From Nostoc sp. LEGE 06077 (GTDB taxonomy: Bacteria > Cyanobacteriota > Cyanobacteriia > Cyanobacteriales > Nostocaceae), in contig NZ_JADEWI010000011.1 of the NCBI RefSeq assembly GCF_015207705.1, forward strand, positions 1 to 64,000: 64,000 bases of DNA, given 5' to 3'. The position numbers and the translations under genes were made by a program. Below, one piece after another: positions 44,225 through 54,615 of the stretch (the first letter of the stretch is position 1; every line of letters starts with the position of its first letter). Under the pieces are notes generated by a model that did not search any database, was not told the DNA's origin, and saw nothing but the letters and a program-made list of their open reading frames with translations.

Positions 44225-47200
44225 TCATGCGCTGAAGTATTTCGCTACTGGGTGATAGGTAATAATCGCCGTTGTCGACTGTTCTGGATAAAGCTGTTCA
44301 CTTTCATCCATATACAGATTAATTCTGCCAGTCTCTAACAAATCTAGTTGCTTGTACTGATCTTGAATATTGGGACAAGCTGGATAACCAAAACTATAGC
44401 GTGAGCCACGATAGCGTTGGGCTAGAACATCCCGAATGTTATCAGGTTCCTCAGCACTGAAACCTAACTCGCGGCGAATTCTGGCGTGTGTCCACTCAGC
44501 CAGCGCCTCGGCTACTTGCACCGCTAAACCGTGGAAATACAAATAATCTGTGTATTGATTATCTGCAAACAGCTTTTGAGCAAATTCTGTCGCAATATCC
44601 CCCACAGTTACCGCCTGCATAGGGAAGACATCAATTATCCCTGACTCCTTCGGCGCAAAGAAATCTGCAATACACAGCCTTCTTAAAGACTTCTGTCTGG
44701 GAAACTCAAAACTGGCTTTTATCTGTGCTGAGTTGTTCGTTTCATAAACATACAATGTATTCCCCTCAGCCTGACAAGGAAAATAACCATAAATTACTTG
44801 AGGATGTAATAAATTCTCCTCAAGAATGCGCTGCTTCCAAGTTTCTAAAATGGGGTAGACTTTCTCAGCCAAGAAAGCCTGATACTCTTCCTTAGATTGT
44901 TCCTTGGGTTTACGGTATTGCCATTGTCCCGCAACCAAAGCCTGTAAATCCAAATGCCAGAATATTTCCTCCCAAGGAATATCAGTCAATTGTAATAACT
45001 GCGTTCCCCAAAATGGCGGTGTGGGACGTTCAATATCTACCGCGACGGCTTCGGAACGGCGGGTGTCTACTTCAGTGCTGAGTGCTGAGGGTTGAGTGCT
45101 GAGGGTTGAGTCTTCAGTGATGGCTGTTGATTTTCCGTTAGTAGTTTCTGGTTCATCAATGACTTCATCTAAAAATCCTTGCAAATCATCCCAATTATGT
45201 GCAGCTTTAGCTGGCATTAATTTATCCATGAAATGCAAGTCAGAGAAAGCATCTTTGCCATAAATGACTTTACCTTTGTAGGCTTTTTGGCAATCATCAT
45301 GAACAAACTTGGGTGTTAACGCCGCGCCGCCTAAAATTACCGGGACAGTAATTCCTTTTTCGTTGAATATCTCCAAGTTTTCTTTCATGAAGGCGGTTGA
45401 CTTCACCAGCAAACCACTCATGGCAATACAATCAGCTTTATTTTGATTGTAAGATTCGATGATGTTTTCTACTGGCTGCTTAATGCCCAGGTTAATTACC
45501 TTGTAGCCGTTGTTTGACAAGATAATGTCTACTAAATTTTTACCAATGTCGTGGACATCGCCTTTAACTGTGGCAATAATCATCGTTCCTTTAGCGTTAT
45601 TACCCGCCTCGGATTTTTCCATGAAGGGTTCTAAATAAGCTACCGCCGTTTTCATGGTTTCCGCCGACTGCAAAACAAAGGGTAACTGCATTTGTCCTGA
45701 ACCAAACAATTCACCGACTACTTTCATCCCATCCAGCAAGAAAGTATTGATAATCTCCAGTGGTTTGTATGTTTCTAAGGCTTTTGTCAGGTGCTTTTCT
45801 AACCCGATGCGTTCGCCGTCAATGATGTGGCGTTTGAGAATCTCCTCAATGGGGAGATTTTCGTCAACACCTTTGTCACGTTTGGCACTAACTCCAGCAA
45901 AGACTGTGGTAAGTTCTCCTAGAGGATCGTAAACGCAGACATTCCCCTCAAATTTACGTTCATCATAAATTAAGTGGCGGCAAATTTCTTGATGCTGAGA
46001 TTCAATTTTTGACAGTGGTAAGATTTTGCTGGCGCTGACAATTGCTGCATCCATTCCCGCCGCCATTGCTTCGTGGAGAAACACTGAGTTAAGAACAATA
46101 CGGGATGCGGGGGAAAGTCCAAAGGAAATATTTGAGACACCCAAAATTACATGACATCCTGGTAATTCTTGGCGAATGCGACGAATGGCTGCAATAGTGG
46201 CTTTGCCGTTTTCGCGGTCTTCTTCAATCCCTGTAGAAATTGGTAGGGCTAAGGTATCAAAGAATATTTCTGTGGGGGGAATGCCATATTCTACAGCTTG
46301 ACGATAGGCACGTTGAGCGATCGCAAATTTTCTCTCGGCTGTCCGCGCCATGCCTTCTTCATCGATAGTACCAATGACTACACCCGCACCGTACTTTTTC
46401 GCCAATTCCAGCACTTTCAAAAAGCGCGGTTCGCCGTCTTCGTAGTTGGTGGAGTTCAACAAACATTTACCGCCAGCAACTTTTAACCCCGCTTCCATCT
46501 TTTCCCATTCGGTGGAGTCAAGCATCAAGGGCAGCGTAACATTATTAACGATGCGCGAAACGAGTTCGTGCATATCTCGCACGCCGTCACGTCCCACATA
46601 ATCGACGTTGACATCGAGGATGTGTGCGCCTTCTTTAACTTGCGCCCTTGCCATTGACACCAGTCCGTCCCAATCTTCGGCGTTGAGTAAATCGCGGCAC
46701 TTTTTAGAACCGCTGGCGTTGAGACGTTCACCGACAATCAAGAAAGAATTGTCTTGAGTGTAAGGCTGAGTAGTATATATTGATGCAGCCGCAGGTTCGA
46801 GGCTTGGCTGTCTGACTTTTGGCTTCAATTCTTTGGCAATTTCTGCCAATTGTTGAATGTGTTCTGGACGTGTCCCACAGCAACCCCCAATCACTTGGAC
46901 ACCCAAATCTTCAACAAAGTGCATCAACGACATCCGTAATTCTAGCGGTGTTAAGCGGTAGTGTGCTTGACCGCCAACATTCTCCGGTAAACCCGCGTTA
47001 GGAATACAAGAAACCACAAACGGCGAATGTTCTGCCAAATACTTGATGTGTGGTTTCATCAAGTCTGGCCCTGTGGCACAGTTCAAACCGAGAATGTCAA
47101 TTGAGTACGGTTCCAAAATTGTCAGGACGGCACTGATTTCTGTGCCTACCAGCATTGTCCCCATGCTTTCCATTGTCACAGAAACCATCACAGGTAGGCG

Positions 47201-47761
47201 ATCGCCTTTTTTGGCAAAAGCTTCTTCAATTCCATTCAGTGCGGCTTTGATTTGCAGCACATCTTGGCAAGTCTCAACCAGTAATAAATCTACACCACCA
47301 TCTATTAGGGCTTCGGCTTGTTCAGCAAAAGACGCTTTCATTGTGTCAAAGTCAATATGTCCCAAGGTGGGGAGTTTGGTTGTCGGGCCGATGGAACCTG
47401 CAACAAATCGGGGTTTTTCTGGTGTAGAAAATTCAGCGGCGACGCTTTTGGCAAGTTCAGCGGCTTTTTTGCTGAGGTAGTAAGCTTGATCTGCCAAGTC
47501 ATATTCTGCCAAGACAATTGAGGTACTACCAAAAGTATCGGTTTCAATCACATCCGCACCAGCGGCGAGAAAATCTCGATGCACCTTGGCGACGGCTTCG
47601 GGTTTTGTGTGAACTAAGTATTCGTTACAACCTTCGTATTGTGCGCCACCGAAGTCTTCAGCGATGAGATTTTGGGTTTGTAAGTTAGTACCCATCGCCC
47701 CATCAAAGACAAGAACTGGGCTATCGGGACTACGCAGGCGTTCAAGGAAAGAATGAGTCAT
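44225..47761 (-). CDS. metH: Cobalamin-dependent methionine synthase
   Basis: Transfers a methyl group from methyltetrahydrofolate to homocysteine through cobalamin. The 1178 residues are in the standard order: homocysteine domain (about 1-325; zinc Cys in LNCATGPD and [10 protein letters not shown]), folate domain (about 345-610; [16 protein letters not shown]), B12 cap and binding domain (about 640-880; [16 protein letters not shown] with the cobalt-ligating His), and the AdoMet-dependent activation domain (about 955-1178; [15 protein letters not shown]). The linker before the activation domain contains an insertion of about 25 residues encoded by STRR DNA ([12 protein letters not shown]). 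The frame is kept, so function should be intact. Confidence 0.97.
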   Translation of the reverse strand: MTHSFLERLRSPDSPVLVFDGAMGTNLQTQNLIAEDFGGAQYEGCNEYLVHTKPEAVAKVHRDFLAAGADVIETDTFGSTSIVLAEYDLADQAYYLSKKAAELAKSVAAEFSTPEKPRFVAGSIGPTTKLPTLGHIDFDTMKASFAEQAEALIDGGVDLLLVETCQDVLQIKAALNGIEEAFAKKGDRLPVMVSVTMESMGTMLVGTEISAVLTILEPYSIDILGLNCATGPDLMKPHIKYLAEHSPFVVSCIPNAGLPENVGGQAHYRLTPLELRMSLMHFVEDLGVQVIGGCCGTRPEHIQQLAEIAKELKPKVRQPSLEPAAASIYTTQPYTQDNSFLIVGERLNASGSKKCRDLLNAEDWDGLVSMARAQVKEGAHILDVNVDYVGRDGVRDMHELVSRIVNNVTLPLMLDSTEWEKMEAGLKVAGGKCLLNSTNYEDGEPRFLKVLELAKKYGAGVVIGTIDEEGMARTAERKFAIAQRAYRQAVEYGIPPTEIFFDTLALPISTGIEEDRENGKATIAAIRRIRQELPGCHVILGVSNISFGLSPASRIVLNSVFLHEAMAAGMDAAIVSASKILPLSKIESQHQEICRHLIYDERKFEGNVCVYDPLGELTTVFAGVSAKRDKGVDENLPIEEILKRHIIDGERIGLEKHLTKALETYKPLEIINTFLLDGMKVVGELFGSGQMQLPFVLQSAETMKTAVAYLEPFMEKSEAGNNAKGTMIIATVKGDVHDIGKNLVDIILSNNGYKVINLGIKQPVENIIESYNQNKADCIAMSGLLVKSTAFMKENLEIFNEKGITVPVILGGAALTPKFVHDDCQKAYKGKVIYGKDAFSDLHFMDKLMPAKAAHNWDDLQGFLDEVIDEPETTNGKSTAITEDSTLSTQPSALSTEVDTRRSEAVAVDIERPTPPFWGTQLLQLTDIPWEEIFWHLDLQALVAGQWQYRKPKEQSKEEYQAFLAEKVYPILETWKQRILEENLLHPQVIYGYFPCQAEGNTLYVYETNNSAQIKASFEFPRQKSLRRLCIADFFAPKESGIIDVFPMQAVTVGDIATEFAQKLFADNQYTDYLYFHGLAVQVAEALAEWTHARIRRELGFSAEEPDNIRDVLAQRYRGSRYSFGYPACPNIQDQYKQLDLLETGRINLYMDESEQLYPEQSTTAIITYHPVAKYFSA
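45073..45111. repeat. In-frame STRR inside metH
   Basis: GTGCTGAGTGCTGAGGGTTG-type heptamers, about five units, lie within the coding sequence and are read as Ser/Thr/Leu/Gln-rich linker residues between the B12 and activation domains. Confidence 0.85.
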
Positions 47762-48059
47762 ATTTTCCTAGAAGAAATGAGGAAAGCAAGTGAGTCTTGT
47801 GATACTCGACTTAGATCTATTATTTTCCATAATTGTGAGGGAGAATGAGCGATCGCTTATAATCTTGAATTGCACATGAGAGGTGCAGATCCCTGACTTC
47901 TCACAGAAGTTGGAGATATTGTGATTTACGATTTCTCTACGATTGTTAGCAAAACGCTATAAACGTTATTTTGATTAGAGTTTTAAAATTAAAATGGCTG
48001 TAGCTAGTGATAGACAGCAGTTGTATGATTTTTCACGCATCTTGTAAGGATTACAGATA
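47762..48059. other. 298-base divergent region upstream of metH
   Basis: Contains one HIP1 site and AGGATTACAG before the gene at 48060. No cobalamin riboswitch, S-adenosylmethionine riboswitch or other known leader is visible. Confidence 0.45.
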
Positions 48060-48404
48060 ATGTCAGTTATAAAAAGACCCATCAAACCAGCCACTTATAT
48101 ATCTTTTCTCTACATCTATGAAACTACTTGGGGAAAGACTGGTGATATCTGTTTAATCCGGGAATCTGTAGCGAATGCAAGTACAACGAAGTTTATTGGC
48201 CATAAAATTCGGCTTGTAGTACCAAAAAAGTTAGAACGCGATCGCGTGGCGAATTTTCCGGTAGTCAAAGTTGCAGGTAATGTCGGTGACGGACACCCGA
48301 AAGATCATCCCTATGAATGGGAGGCTTATGAAGGGGTAGATCCAGAAATTGCGATCGCCGCTTTAAAACCTTGGGGTTTCAAGTTAATTGAAAATCCAGA
48401 TTAA
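48060..48404 (+). CDS. Unknown 114-residue protein
   Basis: A soluble protein with AGGA seven to nine bases before the ATG. It reads MSVIKRPIKPATYISFLYIY, then a conserved-looking core VVKVAGNVGDGHPKDHPYEWEA and a C-terminal helix (EIAIAALKPWGFKLI). HIP1 sites inside are normal for this genome. I do not recognise the family. It has no obvious partner. Confidence 0.6.
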   Translation: MSVIKRPIKPATYISFLYIYETTWGKTGDICLIRESVANASTTKFIGHKIRLVVPKKLERDRVANFPVVKVAGNVGDGHPKDHPYEWEAYEGVDPEIAIAALKPWGFKLIENPD

Positions 48405-48493
48405 CCCCAAATTACAGCCACAGAGTAGTATGTTAAGACTTACGCATAAAAACGAAAAATCAAGTGTTTTGGCGAGGGTATCAGGGTATAGGG

Positions 48494-48604
48494 GTGTAAG
48501 AGTTTTAGATACATACACCTCTATACTCCTCTGCTCTTATTGGTGGCAATTTGTGGACTAATTACTCGTGTAAGGGTTTTAGATACATACACCTCTATAC
48601 CCCT
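48494..48604. repeat. Direct duplication of a 37-base low-complexity element
   Basis: GTGTAAG(A/G)GTTTTAGATAC followed by ATACACCTCTATAC occurs at about 48494-48530 and again at about 48568-48604, 74 bases apart, with near identity. The flanks carry the GGGTATAGGGGTGTAAG theme also seen near 22262 and 44165. Confidence 0.75.
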
Positions 48605-48633
48605 ACACCCAGTTTCCACAACAATCTTTGTGC

Positions 48634-48830
48634 AACAGTCCCAGGAAAACATTACTGTTTCCCCTCGTCAAGTAATTGAAGTGGGTAATGTGGGATGTAC
48701 ACCAGGCCAAGCAACTTATACTCTCTACAACCCTGGCGCGAATCAAGTGGAATTTAAGACTGGGTATTATGGCAATAATAAAGGATTTAACAGCCAATCT
48801 CAGGGTAAAAAAGCGAAATCTAGCGTTTAA
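48634..48830 (+). pseudogene. Possible gene fragment ahead of trxA
   Basis: A frame ending at TAA 48828 reads ENITVSPRQVIEVGNVG, CTPGQATYTLYNPGANQVEF and a polar tail. The upstream part of the same frame runs through the duplicated repeat and is unlikely to be protein-coding. It may be the remains of a gene whose 5' end was replaced by repeat DNA, or spurious. No ribosome binding site was found. Confidence 0.3.
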
Positions 48831-48846
48831 TTTCGTTAACTAGACT

Positions 48847-48884
48847 TAGGGTGCGTTATGGATTAAAGGCTATAATGCACCCTA
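48847..48884. terminator. Hairpin TAGGGTGCGTTAT / ATAATGCACCCTA
   Basis: Arms at 48847-48859 and 48872-48884 pair with one mismatch around a 12-base loop. It separates the convergent fragment and the thioredoxin gene and belongs to the same hairpin family as 3083-3113. Confidence 0.6.
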
Positions 48885-48953
48885 CTTGTATTGTCTACCT
48901 TGCGGAATTCGTGAAGGAGTATTTTGGCTTCATTAATGAGATGTGAAACTTTA

Positions 48954-49286
48954 TTAAAGAAGCTTTTCAACAGCGCCGCTGAATTGTTCGTAGGGTGAAA
49001 CTCCCACAATTTTTTCGACTAAATCACCATCTTTGAAGATTAAAACAGCGGGAATGCTGCGAAGACCAAATTGTTTGAATAGTGGTTTGTTGTTATCTAC
49101 GTCTACTTTCACAACTTTGGCACGTCCTTTGTATTCCTCTGCGAGTTGCTCCATTAAGGGACTGATTAGGCGACAAGGGCCGCACCAAGTAGCAGTAAAA
49201 TCAACAACCAGAATTTTTTCTTGAGTTAAAAGAGTATCAAATTCACCTTCTTTAATATCAGTAACAATACCATTTTCAGTAGACAT
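48954..49286 (-). CDS. Thioredoxin
   Basis: Small disulfide reductase of 110 residues with the classical active site ATWCGPCRLI (Cys35 and Cys38) and the cis-proline region GLRSIPAVLIFKDG. The start is the ATG at 49286 (MSTENGIVTDI); a TTG five codons earlier is unlikely. Cyanobacteria have several thioredoxins (m, x, y and others); I cannot assign the subtype with confidence, so I leave out the symbol. Confidence 0.93.
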   Translation of the reverse strand: MSTENGIVTDIKEGEFDTLLTQEKILVVDFTATWCGPCRLISPLMEQLAEEYKGRAKVVKVDVDNNKPLFKQFGLRSIPAVLIFKDGDLVEKIVGVSPYEQFSGAVEKLL

Positions 49287-49427
49287 TTTTAAATTTCTCA
49301 ATAACTAGCTGCCTATACAGAGTATATAGTAGGCGCGATCGCAAAACGGCACACAAAAAATCGCTGCTATTATTCACTGACATGATTATTGCGTCTAAGT
49401 TTTTATTTCAATTACAAATAGCGGTAA

Positions 49428-49481
49428 TAAAAAAAGCCATCACCCAGATACATAATGTTAGTAATCTGTATTGTGATGGCT
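49428..49481 (-). terminator. Intrinsic terminator after the repeat-domain membrane protein gene
   Basis: On the minus strand AGCCATCAC pairs with GTGATGGCT (49473-49481 and 49435-49443), with an inner CAGAT/ATCTG stem, followed by a run of T (A run at about 49428-49434). It lies about 150 bases after the stop of the gene at 49632 and before trx. Confidence 0.8.
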
Positions 49482-49631
49482 CTAAGCTTGTGGTCACAAG
49501 CAATAATTTCTAACTAATCAGAAACTAGTACAGGTCGGCGTAAATAAACCGACAATAAGGAATTGCTAAAAGGCTTGTGGTATGACTATTCTTTCTTTTT
49601 CCTTTTGACTTTTTACTTTTGCCTTGTTGTA

Positions 49632-52600
49632 CTAGCCAATAGCTGAGATCGTTACACCTGTTACAGCGATTGCACCTGCAATTGCACTGGCGACAAGTGA
49701 GGTGAGTGCTGTCCCAAATAACCACCAAGCGGCGTTAGCAACGGTTTTTTTGGTTTCTTCGGCTTGTTTTTTCGCTTGGTGTTTAATGCTGTGTAAACGT
49801 TCCTTGGTGATTTGCTGAATGCGTTCGGCGCGTTGCAGAACACTATCGCGTGCGGCTTCAATTTGGTTGATAATGCGGTTAGCATCTTCCTGGGAAATAT
49901 CTTCCCGTGAACTCATCAACGCGACTAAAGTATCACGGTCAAAATGACTCAGGCGATCGCGCAAGGCTTCAAATCCAGCTTGGGGGTCATCAAACAATTT
50001 AGCAAAATCATGTTTGATGTCTTCATAATTAAGTTCAGGACGATTCAGAGAATTCAGGTAATTGCGAATTCTCCCTGTTACCTGATCTGTGGCTGATTTA
50101 ATTCCTTGCTGAATCTGCTGGTATTGTTTGACGATCGAATCACGTGCAGATACTATTTGATCGGCAATGCGGTTAACTTCTTCTTCCGAAATATCCTCAC
50201 GTTGGGATAATAACGCCACAATTGTGGAACGGTCAACTTGAGAAAAGCGATCGCTTAATTGACCAATTCCGGCGCGAGGATCGCGTAACAGCAGTTGTAA
50301 ATCACGCTTGATACTGTCGGGGTTGAGTTCTTCTTTGTTGGCGTTACGCAGGTAATCTTCTAGATTTGCTTCAAAATCGACAACTCGCTGAACCGTACGT
50401 TTTGCCAAGCGGCGCGGTGCTTTGATAATATCTTGAATTGCATCTTGCGCTTGGTCGATAGTTTTTTGAACTTGTTCTTCGCTTAAATCACCGCGTTGAG
50501 TCACGAGTTTAACTAAAGTTTCTCGGTCAACTTGAGATAAGCGATCGCGGATTGCAGAAACTCCTTCTTTCGGATCAACCAGCAATTTTTCCAAATCTTG
50601 GCGGATACCTTCAGGGTTGAGTTCTTCTAAGTTGGTGTTGCGGAGATATTCTGCAATTTTAGTTGTGGTTTGCGCGTACTGTTCTTTAGCTTTGTCGGCT
50701 ACAGCTTGCGGTGTTTGCAAGATATTATCTCTCACGGCTTCAAGCTGATCAAGAATTTGATTAACTTCATCTTGATTCAAATCTTGACGCTGAGTTAGCA
50801 GTTTAACTAAAGTATCCCTGTCAAACTGAGATAAACGCTTACCCAACAAGTTAAATCCCGCTTGGGGGTCTTGCACTAAAGTGCTGAAATCACGGCGAAT
50901 ACCTTCAGGATTGAGTTCTTCCTTATTAGTATTGCGGAGATAGTCTTCTACTTTTTGCCGTAGTTCTTCTGTTTTGCTTCTCCCCTGTTCTTCTAATTGA
51001 TTTAAGACAGAACCCCGGACATTTTCTAGCTGATTTAGCAGATTATTCGCTTCCTCTTCACTGAAGTCTTGACGCTGCAATAGGACTTGTTGCAAAACAT
51101 TGCGGTCAAATCCCTGTAAGCGTTCATTTAAATCTTCAACATCAGTATTCAATTCTGTGAGTAAATTAGTAAAATCTCGTTCAACAGCTTCATTATTCAG
51201 TTCTTCTTTACCAGTCGAACGCAAATAATTTTCGATGCGGTTCCGTAAATCTTGACCTTTATCTTTCGCTTCCGCCTGTTGCAAAGTTTCTAAAACTTCT
51301 TGGCGAATTTCTTCCATCTGTTGAGCAATTTCTTTAACTCTGACTTCGCTAATATCACTGCGGCGAATTAGCAAATTAGCAAACTCTTCTTGGCTAAATG
51401 CTTCTAATTCACGGCGCATAGTGGACGCATCTGCTTGCGGGTCATAGATGACATCGCGGAATTCATCTTTAATAGTGATGCGGTTAAAGTGCCAAGGTAA
51501 AGAACTTTGAATGTAAGCTTCTATATCTTGACGGTAATTAGAGGTTGATGAATTACCTCTGGTTTTGGTAGTTTTTGCAATAGTCTCTTGCAATTGGTGA
51601 GTAATATCCTCAATGTCTAAATCTTGAACTTTATCTTTCAGCTTTTGTAACTGATTGGTGATTTTGTTCACATCTAGATTAGAAGTATTTACTCTTTCTA
51701 AAACTACTGGTAAAGCAGCAGTTAATCCCGATTGAATGGCTTGCTTCATTCCGCCATTACTACCGTTACCGCCAACAGTTACCAATTCTTGCAAGCGATC
51801 GCCTAACTTATCTGACTGCAATTCTTCGGGACTTGCTGATGTGAGTAAGTCAATTACTTGCTGTGCGGGATTGCGTCGATTGACAGTTTGTTTCCAAGCT
51901 GCTTCGAGTTGATCAGCAATTTTATTGACATCAGCTTGAGAAAAATCTGTGCGATCGCTAATTAAATCGACAAAGGTTTGACGATTGAAATTTTGCGCTA
52001 AACCACTATCAGGAATAGACTTCCAATCTATATCACTGAATATTTTATCAAATTGACTGCGAATATCTTTGAAATCTAGTTGCGGTTTTGGCAAAGTACT
52101 TAATGAACTTTGCAGCGTATTTTGAATACTTTCAACATCAAAACCAGAAGTTAATTCTTTTCTCACTGCGGCTGTAATATCTTCCGCCGTAGAAACCATC
52201 TGTTTTTGTGCTAAATTCGCACCCAAGGCGCTAGTTGCAGTCCCCATTAAGGCTTGCAAACCAGCGTTAGCAGTATTCGCAACTGAACCAATTAAGGAAC
52301 CAACTGTTGAGGAACCAAACCAAACAATGATTGAAAAGTAAGCAGACCAGATGACTACACCAATAATTGCGCCTAATAATGCACTATCAATTAAGCTGAG
52401 TTTTACTGCTAAAAAACAAGCAATAAATAATGCAATAGTAACGCTAATTAATGCCAAAAATCCAACTTTATTTTCTATTTTGCGAATTGTAGTCCCTAAA
52501 CTTTCATCATCATCGCTAGAAGATGAATCATCTCCCGTTGCAGAAATTCTGAAAGCGACTGCAAAGTTAGTTAGTAATAGTTGAAAGGCAAATGCCATTA

Positions 52601-52751
52601 AGACACCAGCCACTAATGAAACTAAAAATTTAGGCCCAGAAAAAACTAATGATGCTTGTTCTGGAGTTAGTAGTTCTTGGACTCTGGTCATGGCTGCTAA
52701 TCTACCACCCAGCCAATTTAAACCTAAAGAATTCTCGAAAATTTGAAGCAT
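49632..52751 (-). CDS. Large membrane protein built from tandem ~98-residue repeats
   Basis: A 1039-residue protein that I cannot assign to a named family. Residues about 30-65 and 90-150 contain three or four hydrophobic helices (FLVSLVAGVLMAFAFQLLL, LALISVTIALFIACFLAV, AIIGVVIWSAYFSIIVWF). The last 30 residues form another (WWLFGTALTSLVASAIAGAI). Between them, from about residue 400 to 985, lie six repeats of about 98 residues, each reading roughly YLRNTNKEELNPEGIRRD, then RLSQFDRDTLVKLL, then QREDISEEEVNRI, then a charged coiled-coil helix. A more diverged copy lies near 205-290. The repeats look like helical bundles on a long rod. A possible role is a membrane-bound scaffold or tether. 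No homologous family was recalled. Confidence 0.8.
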   Translation of the reverse strand: MLQIFENSLGLNWLGGRLAAMTRVQELLTPEQASLVFSGPKFLVSLVAGVLMAFAFQLLLTNFAVAFRISATGDDSSSSDDDESLGTTIRKIENKVGFLALISVTIALFIACFLAVKLSLIDSALLGAIIGVVIWSAYFSIIVWFGSSTVGSLIGSVANTANAGLQALMGTATSALGANLAQKQMVSTAEDITAAVRKELTSGFDVESIQNTLQSSLSTLPKPQLDFKDIRSQFDKIFSDIDWKSIPDSGLAQNFNRQTFVDLISDRTDFSQADVNKIADQLEAAWKQTVNRRNPAQQVIDLLTSASPEELQSDKLGDRLQELVTVGGNGSNGGMKQAIQSGLTAALPVVLERVNTSNLDVNKITNQLQKLKDKVQDLDIEDITHQLQETIAKTTKTRGNSSTSNYRQDIEAYIQSSLPWHFNRITIKDEFRDVIYDPQADASTMRRELEAFSQEEFANLLIRRSDISEVRVKEIAQQMEEIRQEVLETLQQAEAKDKGQDLRNRIENYLRSTGKEELNNEAVERDFTNLLTELNTDVEDLNERLQGFDRNVLQQVLLQRQDFSEEEANNLLNQLENVRGSVLNQLEEQGRSKTEELRQKVEDYLRNTNKEELNPEGIRRDFSTLVQDPQAGFNLLGKRLSQFDRDTLVKLLTQRQDLNQDEVNQILDQLEAVRDNILQTPQAVADKAKEQYAQTTTKIAEYLRNTNLEELNPEGIRQDLEKLLVDPKEGVSAIRDRLSQVDRETLVKLVTQRGDLSEEQVQKTIDQAQDAIQDIIKAPRRLAKRTVQRVVDFEANLEDYLRNANKEELNPDSIKRDLQLLLRDPRAGIGQLSDRFSQVDRSTIVALLSQREDISEEEVNRIADQIVSARDSIVKQYQQIQQGIKSATDQVTGRIRNYLNSLNRPELNYEDIKHDFAKLFDDPQAGFEALRDRLSHFDRDTLVALMSSREDISQEDANRIINQIEAARDSVLQRAERIQQITKERLHSIKHQAKKQAEETKKTVANAAWWLFGTALTSLVASAIAGAIAVTGVTISAIG

Positions 52752-53058
52752 AGTATTTTCTCACTCATGCTCGTTTAATTCCAGTTACTCAAAAAGCAAC
52801 TGGCTTACTTCCTACGCTAATTACTAAATTCTTTAGTTGACACTTTCTTAAGGGGTAAAGTATGTTTCCGAAAGTCGTAGTTTATGGGAATTTTTTAAAC
52901 GAACCACAAAGGCCGCAAAGTGCGCTAAGAAAGAGAAGAAAGTCACTGAATGAATTAAATGTAAAACTCTTTATCCTCTCCGCGCCTCTGCGCCTCTGCG
53001 TGAGACATTCATACAACGCCGCGGTTTTTATCTAAGTCTATCTGCGGTTAATTAATTA
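52752..53058. other. 307-base intergenic region with low-complexity repeat
   Basis: Contains a CCGCGCCTCTGCGCCTCTGCGTGAGA-type stretch near 52980 (units of GCGCCTCT), common in Nostocales intergenic DNA. No gene is seen. The promoter of the gene ending at 49632 should be in the first part. Confidence 0.5.
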
Positions 53059-54609
53059 TCAAATCACAAAAGGTTCTATTTGATAATTATGCCATTCTCT
53101 TTGATACCATTCGGCAACTAACGGGCGGACAATAAATCGAGGATGATTTTCGCCTGTGACATCAATTCGCAAACATGAGTAAGGACGGCGTTTTGCTGAA
53201 CCGTGACCGTTGCGACCAACAAATAAATGCGATCGCGCAATTAATTTATCTCTCTCTACTAAATCAGCGCCTTCGGTTCGTTGTCGGCGCAAACTAAAGC
53301 CACTTCCGCCACAGACTATCCAGTTCATTGAAGAATCTGCGTAGCCAGTATTATATGTTTGCAGATATTCTAAGCAATGAGCATGACCGTTTAAGACTAA
53401 ATCCACTACAGCACGGTTTTGAGGCAAATCACCGATGGTTTCCGCCACTGCGTTAAATACTTCACGCAAGCGAGTCCGAATTGCTAATGTTTGTCCTTGT
53501 TCCCATTTGGTTGCTTCGGTGACGTAGGGAGGATGGTGGAAATAAACTACGCGTCCGCGCACTTGGGAGTTATGCCAAGATGCAATTAATCTGTTTTTTA
53601 GCCATTCCAACTGTTCTACATCGGTATCGGCTGTTTGTTGTGGTGCTAATTGTTTGTCAATATCAACAATTAATTCTTCAATTTGCGACAGCTTGACGTA
53701 TAAATCATCTAAATATTCGGCTTCGTTGGGGTTGTCAGGATTTAACTGGCTGGATTTGTCTAAGATTTGCTGTTTCTCTTGTTCAAATTCTTGGCGGCGT
53801 TGTTCTAAAATGATGCGTTCTGCGTCGCCTTCGGCGGTTTCTGGTATTGGTGGCGGATTGTTGAATGTATTGGAATCTAAAGCAAAGAAGTCAATGTCAC
53901 CATAACGAAAAGTGTAATAACGATTAGGCAACCGCGTAAACTGTCCTGGTTGATAAGCTAAACAACGACCTGTATCTGTTTTGGCTGTGTAGTGTGTGTC
54001 TAAATGTCGGTCTAAATCGCCGGGAAACTTAAAGGCGTTGAGGTAATCAAGAAATGCTTTAGCATAAGCATCGCCTGTTGCTGAACCATGTAAACCAACA
54101 TCCATATCCAGGCGCGATCGCAATAACCGCCGAATTGGTAATGTTGTAATTGATAGCAAGTTAAAAACAACAGGCAAATTATAGTAATCATGATTTCCCG
54201 GTACAGGGAGAATTGGTACACGGAAAGTCATATTGTCGTAAGCAATCTTTTTGGGATGCTCACCACCAACAAGATATTCTTTGTAAGGGTGAATGAAGTT
54301 TTGCTGATAATATTCACTCGACCCGACTAAATAAATGACATCGCCTGTATGCAGCATAAAACGACAGTCATTTAGATGAGGTAACGCCAGTTCGGCTACT
54401 CGCCTTTGGGGATTTTGGCCGCCATGTCTACCAGAACCGCTATCTCCCACTACCAAAAACGAAAATTCAGGATTATCAGCTTGACCATCTTCTAGTACAA
54501 GCTGAGTTTGGTCAATACCCCGCTGTTTAATTAAAGGATCTTGCCAGCGGACGCGCTGGTTCATCTTGTGAATTTTTTTGGCGATTGCCGGATCAGAAAC
54601 AAGCTTCAA
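53059..54609 (-). CDS. Metallophosphoesterase
   Basis: A calcineurin-like phosphoesterase of 516 residues with all metal-binding motifs: VVGDSGSGRHGG, HTGDVIYLVG, PVPGNHDYYN and NGHAHCLEY, plus a late YFHHPPY. A coiled insertion lies at about residues 255-330 (QEFEQEKQQILDKSSQLNP). The start is a TTG at 54609 because AAAGGAG lies nine bases upstream inside the end of the preceding gene; the ATG 15 codons later has no such site. It is therefore coupled to the lipid-kinase gene (six-base gap). No signal peptide, so it is cytoplasmic. Substrate unknown. Confidence 0.88.
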   Translation of the reverse strand: MKLVSDPAIAKKIHKMNQRVRWQDPLIKQRGIDQTQLVLEDGQADNPEFSFLVVGDSGSGRHGGQNPQRRVAELALPHLNDCRFMLHTGDVIYLVGSSEYYQQNFIHPYKEYLVGGEHPKKIAYDNMTFRVPILPVPGNHDYYNLPVVFNLLSITTLPIRRLLRSRLDMDVGLHGSATGDAYAKAFLDYLNAFKFPGDLDRHLDTHYTAKTDTGRCLAYQPGQFTRLPNRYYTFRYGDIDFFALDSNTFNNPPPIPETAEGDAERIILEQRRQEFEQEKQQILDKSSQLNPDNPNEAEYLDDLYVKLSQIEELIVDIDKQLAPQQTADTDVEQLEWLKNRLIASWHNSQVRGRVVYFHHPPYVTEATKWEQGQTLAIRTRLREVFNAVAETIGDLPQNRAVVDLVLNGHAHCLEYLQTYNTGYADSSMNWIVCGGSGFSLRRQRTEGADLVERDKLIARSHLFVGRNGHGSAKRRPYSCLRIDVTGENHPRFIVRPLVAEWYQREWHNYQIEPFVI

Positions 54610-54615
54610 AACATT

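Noticed and set aside
47043-47480. Long open frame on the plus strand inside metH
   Set aside because: It is antisense to the homocysteine-binding domain of metH, has no motifs, and the metH frame is clearly the real one.
47762-48059. Methionine- or B12-related riboswitch before metH
   Set aside because: No conserved core of SAM or cobalamin riboswitches is visible on the minus strand.
49391-49503. tRNA or small-RNA gene in the hairpin region after the repeat protein gene
   Set aside because: The hairpin with a T run on the minus strand fits an intrinsic terminator; there is no tRNA-like cloverleaf or T-loop sequence.
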